Origin: Vreelandella azerica
GTDB lineage: Bacteria; Pseudomonadota; Gammaproteobacteria; Pseudomonadales; Halomonadaceae
NCBI RefSeq assembly: GCF_013112225.1
Contig: NZ_JABFHI010000003.1
Span: forward strand, 310,001-374,000
DNA: 64,000 nt
Reading direction: 5' to 3'
A model generated the notes under the pieces. The model made no database searches, had not been told where the DNA came from, and saw nothing but the letters and a program-made list of their open reading frames with translations. Below, one piece after another: positions 57,664 to 64,000 of the stretch (position 1 is the first letter of the stretch; every line of letters starts with the position of its first letter). The position numbers and the translations under genes are program-made.

Positions 57664-59418
57664 GTGAAATTATCCCCCGCCTACCGCTTGGCTACGACTA
57701 TTCTGCATGGTTTTGATGAATACCGGGCACGTTTCAAGGAAATCACCCGAGATGCCAGTCGGCGTTTTTGCGAAGCAGCCTGGCGAGAAGCCCAGCAGGC
57801 CTCGGCTGAGCGTATCAACCTGTACGAAGAAAAAGTAGGGGATACGCTGGCGCGCATGCAGCGTACTTTTCCTCATGAAGTCATGGCGCACTGCGAATGC
57901 TGGCGCGAGGCACGCAACCACTATGCAGAGCTGATCAGTCAGCGGCTGGATTACGAGTTGGCAGAAACCTTTTTCAACTCGCTGTTCTGTTCGATTTTCC
58001 ATCACCGCCATATCCGTAATGACTGGATGTTCGTCTATAGCTCCCGGGAAGACGCCGCGCATCATTCGGGCATTGAGCTGTGTCGGCGCCGCGCTGTTCA
58101 TGGGGATTGGCAGGGCGCCCTGGCATGGGCGTTGGAAGGCGCTGGCTTTAATAATCCGTTTGCCGACCTGGACAGTGATACTGCCTTGGGCGCGAATTTT
58201 CTGGAAAATCATCTCCCCAAGGCGATTCTGGATGCCGATGACAGCCAGGTTGAGCTGTTGATGCCGGTTTTCTATCGTAACAAGGGGGCGTATCTGGTCG
58301 GGCGCATCCTGGGCGGCGGCGAGCAGGTGCCGCTGGTGCTGCCGGTGTTACACGGTGAGGGGTATGGCGAACAGGAGGGCGCTGATTCCCGCCTGCACCT
58401 GGATACGGTGTTGATCGAAACCGATGAGGTCTCGATTATTTTCTCATTCACCCGTGCTTATTTTCAGGTGGATGTGCCAGTGCCGGGTGAATTCGTCAAC
58501 TATCTTCAGCAGCTGATGCCACATAAGCCGGAAGGTGAGCTGTATGCGGCGATCGGTTTTTTCAAGCACGGCAAGACGGAATTTTTCCGTGCCCTGAATC
58601 ATCAGGTAGCCAAGCGTGAAGACCAGTTCATTATTGCTCCTGGGGTGCGCGGCATGGTGATGGCGGTGTTTGTCTTGCCGTCATCCAGAACGGTGTTCAA
58701 GATCATCAAGGACCAGTTTGACCCGGTCAAGGAAATGAGCCGTGAGGATGTACGCGAAAAATACCGTCTGGTCAAACGCCACGATAGGGTTGGGCGCATG
58801 GCAGATACCCAAGAGTTCTCCAATTTCATTGCCCGACAGGATCACTTTGACCCAGAGTGTCTGGAACATCTGCTGGAGGTGTGTGCGTCAACGGTGTACC
58901 TGAAAGGGGATAAGGTCATCATCAAACACTGTTATACCGAGCGGATGATGACGCCTCTGAATATCTATCTGGAGGAGTGCAGCGAAGAAGAGACGCTGAT
59001 GGTGCTCAAGGATTACGGCAATGCTATCAAGCAGTTGGCAGCAGCGAATATCTTTCCCGGTGATATGTTATTGAAAAATTTCGGTGTAACTCGTCAAAAG
59101 CGGGTGATCTTCTACGATTATGATGAGATCTGTTACCTGACTGAATGCAACTTCCGCCATATTCCCAAGTCATCCTATCTGGACGGTGATACCGGGTTTT
59201 CGGTGGGGCCTAACGATATTTTCCCGGAAGAATTCGGCCCCTTCCTGTTTGCTAACCCAAAACTGCGTGAACGCTTCCTCGAACTGCACCCAGAGCTTCT
59301 GGACGCAGACTATTGGCAGGGGTTGCAGCAGACCATTCGCGACGGGCGTGTGATAGATGTCTACCCCTACCGTAACAAGCAGCGTTTTGCGGGCAGTATG
59401 GGGCAGCTAGTATATTGA
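57664..59418 (+). CDS. aceK: Isocitrate dehydrogenase kinase/phosphatase
   Basis: Bifunctional enzyme that phosphorylates and dephosphorylates isocitrate dehydrogenase, steering carbon into the glyoxylate shunt. The AceK pattern is clear: AETFFNSLFCSIFHHRHI, FVLPSSRTVFKIIKDQFDP, GDMLLKNFGVTRQKRVIFYD and IFPEEFGPFLF. The start is GTG 57664 with AGGAG 7 nt upstream, giving 584 aa; a longer open frame reaches into the mobile element and is not part of the family. Not next to aceBA here. Confidence 0.94.
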   Translation: MKLSPAYRLATTILHGFDEYRARFKEITRDASRRFCEAAWREAQQASAERINLYEEKVGDTLARMQRTFPHEVMAHCECWREARNHYAELISQRLDYELAETFFNSLFCSIFHHRHIRNDWMFVYSSREDAAHHSGIELCRRRAVHGDWQGALAWALEGAGFNNPFADLDSDTALGANFLENHLPKAILDADDSQVELLMPVFYRNKGAYLVGRILGGGEQVPLVLPVLHGEGYGEQEGADSRLHLDTVLIETDEVSIIFSFTRAYFQVDVPVPGEFVNYLQQLMPHKPEGELYAAIGFFKHGKTEFFRALNHQVAKREDQFIIAPGVRGMVMAVFVLPSSRTVFKIIKDQFDPVKEMSREDVREKYRLVKRHDRVGRMADTQEFSNFIARQDHFDPECLEHLLEVCASTVYLKGDKVIIKHCYTERMMTPLNIYLEECSEEETLMVLKDYGNAIKQLAAANIFPGDMLLKNFGVTRQKRVIFYDYDEICYLTECNFRHIPKSSYLDGDTGFSVGPNDIFPEEFGPFLFANPKLRERFLELHPELLDADYWQGLQQTIRDGRVIDVYPYRNKQRFAGSMGQLVY

Positions 59419-59448
59419 TATTTCAAACACAACAGCGATGAGGTGGGT

Positions 59449-60159
59449 ATGGCAGCACCGCACCTGGTGGTATTTACCGGTTCGGGCATTAGTGCTGAAA
59501 GCGGCATCAAGACGTTTCGCGCCAGCGATGGCCTGTGGGATAACCATCCTGTTGAAGACGTGGCAACGCCAAGTGCCTGGCGGCGCGACCCGCAGCGGGT
59601 GCTGGATTTTTACAATCAGCGCCGTGAACAGGTACGCAAGGCTCGCCCCAATGCCGCTCATAAAGCGCTGGCTGCGCTGGAGCAGGCAGGGTTTCAGGTC
59701 AGCGTGATCACCCAGAATATCGACGACCTGCATGAACGGGCAGGCTCTCGCCATGTGCTGCATCTACATGGCGAGATTCTCAATGCCCGCTCCTCGGTGG
59801 ATAACCGTATGCGTTACCCACTGCCCAAAGGCGGCATCCGGATCGGAGATCTGTGCGATATGGGCAGCCAACTGCGTCCGGATGTGGTGTGGTTCGGCGA
59901 ATCGGTACCGCTGTTTCCAGAGGCCTGCGATATTGTCAGTGAGGCTGATTTTTTGCTGGTGGTCGGCACCTCGCTGGCGGTCATGCCAGCGGCATCGCTT
60001 TTGAACCATGTGGCGATGGAAACGCCCTGTGTCGTTGTTGATCCTGATGCAGATGCCCTCAGCCCGCCCGGGGTGCTGGCTATCAACACCACAGCAGGTA
60101 AAGGCGTTCCCGCGCTGGCCAATCAGTGGCAGCGCCAGGGCAGCCTGATGCTGCCTTGA
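59449..60159 (+). CDS. NAD-dependent protein deacylase, sirtuin class III (CobB-like)
   Basis: Removes acyl groups from lysines using NAD. Motifs: VVFTGSGISAESGIKTF with FRASDGLW, TQNIDDLHERAGS, catalytic His in LHLHGEI. The pair Tyr/Arg in FYNQRR is the acyl-pocket signature of desuccinylase-type sirtuins. The zinc-binding cysteines are absent, as in some bacterial sirtuins. ATG 59449 preferred. About 236 aa. It follows aceK by 30 bp and may be co-transcribed. Confidence 0.9.
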   Translation: MAAPHLVVFTGSGISAESGIKTFRASDGLWDNHPVEDVATPSAWRRDPQRVLDFYNQRREQVRKARPNAAHKALAALEQAGFQVSVITQNIDDLHERAGSRHVLHLHGEILNARSSVDNRMRYPLPKGGIRIGDLCDMGSQLRPDVVWFGESVPLFPEACDIVSEADFLLVVGTSLAVMPAASLLNHVAMETPCVVVDPDADALSPPGVLAINTTAGKGVPALANQWQRQGSLMLP

Positions 60160-60253
60160 AGACCGCTAACGACAATCCGTCATGCCTGTGTTAATGGTGG
60201 GCATTGGCGCGTTGCCGTATACTGCTCGCCTTTTGCCAGAGGTGAAGGCGGTA

Positions 60254-60991
60254 ATGTCCAATTCAGAGAATGGCGAACGTGACCCCGCTACCGGGCATCC
60301 ACGTCCGCCGCGGCGTGAATTCAAGGCGCGGGGCAGTTTTGTCACACGTTGCGAAGGGTGTAATCTTCCTGAGCTCAACTGCCTGTGCCCTTACCAAGTG
60401 AAAGCGGATAGCATCGCCCAGGTATGGCTATTGACTCACTCTATTGAGCATTTCAAACCCACCAATACGGGACGATTAATTGGGGATGTGTTGACGCAAA
60501 CCAGAGTGTTTACCTGGTATCGCACCGCGCCGGACGAAGAATTGGCAGCGCTGCTTGAAGACCCACGCTACGCGCCTTTTGTGATATTTCCTGATGACCA
60601 GCCTGATTACGCAGAACGCGTGGTCGATATTAATGCCGTGCATACGGTGAAGCAGCAAGCACGTATTCCGGTATTTGTGATTTTAGATGGCACCTGGCGC
60701 CAGGCGCGGCGGATGTTTCGCAAAAGCCCTTATTTGGATGCGCTGCCGGTATTGCCGCTGCGCACCGAACGAGAGACTCGCTATCGGCTCCGCAAACCTG
60801 CCTCTAAAGCGCACCTGTGTACGGCAGAAGTTGCTATTGAGCTGCTGCGCCAAAGTGGCGATGAGAATGCTGCTGATGTGCTAGACGATTACTTTGATGT
60901 CTTTAACGATAGCTATGCAGAGAGCCGCTACTATCGCAAAATTGCTCAACCAACCGCTGCCATGCAGCGGTTGTTAGATCGCAAGGGGTAG
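60254..60991 (+). CDS. DTW-domain protein, tRNA aminocarboxypropyltransferase (TapT-like)
   Basis: About 245 aa. DTW-domain enzymes form acp3U at tRNA position 47. Seen: Cys-rich zinc motif FVTRCEGCNLPELNCLCPYQ, HSIEHFKPTNTGRLIGD, the DGTW motif in VILDGTWRQARRMF, and YRLRKPASKAHLCTAEVA. ATG 60254 has GAAGG upstream; an earlier start (60182) adds a hydrophobic stretch that is not conserved. Confidence 0.85.
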   Translation: MSNSENGERDPATGHPRPPRREFKARGSFVTRCEGCNLPELNCLCPYQVKADSIAQVWLLTHSIEHFKPTNTGRLIGDVLTQTRVFTWYRTAPDEELAALLEDPRYAPFVIFPDDQPDYAERVVDINAVHTVKQQARIPVFVILDGTWRQARRMFRKSPYLDALPVLPLRTERETRYRLRKPASKAHLCTAEVAIELLRQSGDENAADVLDDYFDVFNDSYAESRYYRKIAQPTAAMQRLLDRKG

Positions 60992-61000
60992 CGCCAGCGT

Positions 61001-62249
61001 TTAGCCAGCTTGGCCAAACAGGGTGCCTGCAATACGAAAGCCTGCAATCCAGGTGCCCGCCGCTGAACCCAGGGTAGCCATAATAAACACCAGCAGTGTG
61101 CGAGAGACGCGGTTTTTCCACCAACCTTTGAGCTGGGTGACATCATGGCGCAGGGTTGAGAAATCACGCACTTTGGGCTTGCGCATGTAAAGCTCAACGC
61201 CTGCGGCCACAAAGCCTGCGCCAATGGTCGGGTTAAGCGAGGTCAGCGGGGCCGCAAAGAAGGTGGCAATCACAGTGACCGGATGCGCCAGGGCGGCAAT
61301 GGTGGCCGCGCCGGACAAGACGCCGTTGATCAGAAACCATTCCAGCACCAGCTGCCAGCCGAGATCTGTATTGCGGGAAAAGCCAATCGCAAAACCGGTC
61401 AGTACCAGAGCGGTAATCATCCAGGGCAGCAGTTTCCAGAATTTGCCCGGCGGGGGGAATGCTCCAGCGCCTGACGCTCGGTGGACGGCTGTTCGGGAAG
61501 CGGCGCTTTCAGGTGCTCACCTGTGCCCTTCAAATGGCCTGCCCCAAGCACCACCAGTACATGCTGGTAGCGTCCTGGCGGTGCATCCTCGGCCAGGCGC
61601 AGCGCTGTATGTAGCGGTCACGCTCGCGGATGAGGGGCGTATAAAGAGCTTCTGACTGGGCGGCGAACTCACTGAAGGTGGCCTCCAGCATATCGCCTTC
61701 CTTGAGCTTCTCGATATCCTCATGAGAAACATCCTGACGTGACAGGACGCTTCCCAGCAGACCGGAAAACAGTGAAAAGCGCTGCCACCAGGGCACGTTG
61801 CGATAGATGCGCTTGAGGGTGATGCCTACATCCCGGTCGATCAGCAGCAGGGGCAGCTTGCGGCGCTGTGCCTGTTCAACGGCGGCCCGCATTTCAGCCC
61901 CTGGCTCAATGCCTGATTGTTCGGCAATACGTTGCTGGAAAGCCCCCAGAGCAAGGCTGGCCGCGACCATGCCCGCCTTGCCCTGCTTGAACACCTGAAA
62001 CAGATCCTGCTCGCCCATGGCCTCGGGGTTGGCCATATTCTGGTGGCGGGCATCACATAGCTCGATGGCTACTGCATCAAAGGCGCCGGTGTCGATCAGT
62101 TTGGTGACATCATCGGCACTTTCCGCCGACACATGGGCGGTGCCCAGCAAGGTGTACCGGGTATTGCCAACGGTCAGGGTCTTGAGCGGCCCGCTGGTCG
62201 CGGGCAAGGTACTTGAATCGGAATTTGATAAGGGATCAGTGAGACTCAT
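61001..62249 (-). CDS. TraB/PrgY-like membrane protein (two frameshifts)
   Basis: About 416 aa. The N-terminal domain carries GTAHVSAESADDV, AIELCDARHQNM and RDVGITLKRIYRNVPW, the TraB family hallmarks (metallopeptidase-like GxxH fold). The C-terminus is a membrane domain (MITALVLTGFAIGF and LVFIMATLGSAAGTWIAGF). Two losses interrupt it: near 61610 and in the G run 61452-61457 (six seen, seven needed). It converges on the DTW gene. Confidence 0.85.
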
Positions 62250-62323
62250 GCAGTATTCTCAGTCAAAAAGTAAAAGGCAGGCAGGCGTTAATCAGGGCAT
62301 TGATCAAGGCGTTAACCCTGCGA

Positions 62324-63770
62324 TCAACGCCGCCAGAAAGCTGGGGTAAACAGCACCAGAATAGTGAAAATCTCCAGGCGACCCAGCAGCATGGCCAAGA
62401 CCAGAATCCACTTGGCCAGGGTCGGCAGGTTGCCGTAGTGGCCGCTGGCCTCTCCCAGTGCAGGGCCGAGGTTGTTAAGCGCTGAGCCAACCGTTGACCA
62501 GGCGGTGACCTGATCCACTCCGGTGGCCATGACGCCTACCAGCATCAGGAAAAACAGCATGACGTAGGCCGAGAAAAACCCCCAGACGGCCTGGGCAATG
62601 CCATCAGGCACGCTGACCTTGCCAACCTTGACGGCAATGACCGCATTAGGGTGAATCAGGCGCATGACCTCACGCATACCCTGCTTGATAATCAGAATGA
62701 TACGGATTACCTTCATGCCGCCGCCGGTAGAGCCGGAGCAGCCGCCCACAAAGGCGGCCATAAACAGCAGAAAGGGCAGAGCGCCTGGCCAGGCAGAAAA
62801 ATCAGCCACTGCAAAGCCGGCGGTCGTCGCCACAGAAACCACTTCGAACAAGCCGTGGCGCAGGCCGAGTTGAGTATCGTAAGTGCCGGTTAGCCAGAGA
62901 GACACCACAGTGATCGTCGTCAGACCCAGCAGGAAGAGCAGTAAAAACGTGCTTCCGGATCCTGAAAATAGTGGCTTAGGCTTTTTCTCGCCAGGCCATA
63001 AAGTGCAGGCTGAAACTCAAGGCGGAAATCAGCATGAAGGCGACGCAGATCAGCTCAATGGTCGCGCTGTCAAAATGCCCGATGCTGGCATCGTAGGTGG
63101 AAAAACCGCCAATCGCCACGGTCGAGAAGCTGTGCCCCAAGGCGTCAAACCAGCTCATGCCGGCCGCCATATAGGCGACCATGCAGGTCACGGTCAGCGC
63201 TGCGTAGATATACCACAGCGCCTTGGCGGTTTCGGTAATGCGCGGGGTCAGCTTGGAGTCTTTCAACGGCCCGGGGATTTCTGTGCGGTAGAGCGCCATG
63301 CCCCCCACGCCAAGGGTTGGCAGAATCGCAACGGCAAGCACCACAATCCCCATTCCGCCCAGCCATTGCAGCTGCTGGCGATAATAGAGAATCGATTCGG
63401 GCAGAAAGTCGATACCGGTGATCACCGTAGCGCCCGTGGTGGTCAGCCCGGAAAAGGACTCGAACACCGCATCGGTAATCGATAGCGAATCAGCGCCGAA
63501 CAGCATCAGCGGCAGCGAACCAAACAGTGCCAGCACCGTCCAGAACATGGCGGCGATAATAAAACCGTCGCGAATACGCAGTTCCTTATGGGCGCGGCGG
63601 TTGGGCAAGTAAAGTAGCAAGCCCGTCAGCACCGTGATGGCAATGCCGGTCAGAAAAGCCTCCCAGACGCCATCGCGAAACCATAACGAAATCAGTATGG
63701 GCGGCAGCATGGTCAGGCTGAACAGCATCAGCAGCAGCCCCAGAATCCGCAATATCACCCTTAGGCTCAT
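62324..63770 (-). CDS. trkH: Trk potassium uptake channel TrkH (one frameshift)
   Basis: Potassium-conducting subunit of the Trk system, about 481 aa. The four pore loops are visible: SGLTTTGATVITGIDFLPES, HSFSTVAIGGFSTYD, VVSVATTAGFAVADFSAWP and STVGSALNNLGPALGE. The frame breaks at 62982-62986 (five T on the plus strand where four give MAWREKPKPLFSGSGSTF). It starts 39 bp after the trkA stop, so trkA-trkH forms one operon. Confidence 0.93.
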
Positions 63771-63809
63771 AGTAAGCGTTTACTCCTAGTTTGACTGCCC
63801 AAGGGCGGT

Positions 63810-64000
63810 TCAGAAGAACGTCAGGCCAACCTGGAACAGGCGTTCCACATCACGGATGCGGCGTTTGTCGATGACAAACAGAATGACGTGATCGCCGGAT
63901 TCGACCATGACGTTATCATGGGCAATCAATACCTCCTTGCCGCGCACAATGGCACCGATGGTGGTGCCTTCAGGCAGGTCGATATCGCCAATGGTGCGAC
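63810..64000 (-). CDS. trkA: Trk potassium regulator TrkA, C-terminal end (partial)
   Basis: The last 63 codons of TrkA, the NAD(H)-binding gating subunit of TrkH. The visible TrkA_C domain reads [40 protein letters not shown], ending QVGLTFF at a TGA (63812-63810). The rest lies outside the window. Confidence 0.92.
   Translation of the reverse strand, partial: RTIGDIDLPEGTTIGAIVRGKEVLIAHDNVMVESGDHVILFVIDKRRIRDVERLFQVGLTFF

Overview
The window reads as a chromosomal piece of a moderately GC-rich gammaproteobacterium. Gene content and order (a Pseudomonas-like cox/cta cluster, lptFG diverging from pepA, valS/holC, aceK, trkAH and an ectoine-era halophile style of gene set) suggest Halomonadaceae or a close relative. 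This is inferred from protein resemblance only. No rRNA, tRNA or CRISPR array was recognised.

Layout. 0-7 kb: a HlyD/TolC-type export pair (the adaptor runs off the left edge), a Tat-exported amidohydrolase, a beta-lactamase-fold serine hydrolase and a DUF2189 membrane protein. 7-15 kb: a caa3-type cytochrome oxidase cluster (coxB with fused cytochrome c, coxA, ctaG, coxC, a divergent DUF2909 gene, surf1, an assembly-linked membrane protein, ctaA, ctaB) that ends in a truncated sco remnant. 15-20 kb is a decaying accessory stretch: an amber-interrupted Ldh_2 dehydrogenase, a ynfA-like gene, a DNA methyltransferase remnant split by an IS3-family element, and an orphan MNT nucleotidyltransferase. 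20-30 kb: an ABC exporter, an RND adaptor/pump pair, small proteins behind a 7-bp tandem repeat, and a YdbS/YdbT pair. 29.8-36.5 kb is a complete light-driven proton pump cassette on the minus strand: rhodopsin, crtE, crtI, crtB, crtY, blh. Upstream on the same strand lie an RsbQ-like hydrolase and a PAS-GGDEF-EAL protein. 40-64 kb is mostly housekeeping: adh, valS, holC, ilvE, pepA, lptF/lptG, truC, tcdA, recQ, aceK, cobB, a DTW-domain gene, traB-like, trkH and the end of trkA, with an accessory insert between valS and holC.

Two features cut across the window. First, about 27 single-base length errors, mostly in short homopolymers and mostly losses, break otherwise well-conserved genes including valS, pepA and coxA. 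Restoring one base gives a full-length protein each time, so most are probably sequencing or assembly errors. I therefore give merged coordinates. Second, two ~267-bp copies of a miniature inverted-repeat element, in opposite orientation and flanked by TA, abut gene ends at 4.1 and 57.4 kb.

Working together: CrtE, CrtI, CrtB and CrtY make beta-carotene, Blh cleaves it to retinal, and the rhodopsin uses retinal to pump protons. The ATGA overlaps between crt genes point to one translationally coupled operon. The neighbouring hydrolase plus c-di-GMP enzyme resembles the RsbQ/RsbP sensing pair of Bacillus, here with a c-di-GMP output, and is the most interesting candidate for an uncharacterised system.
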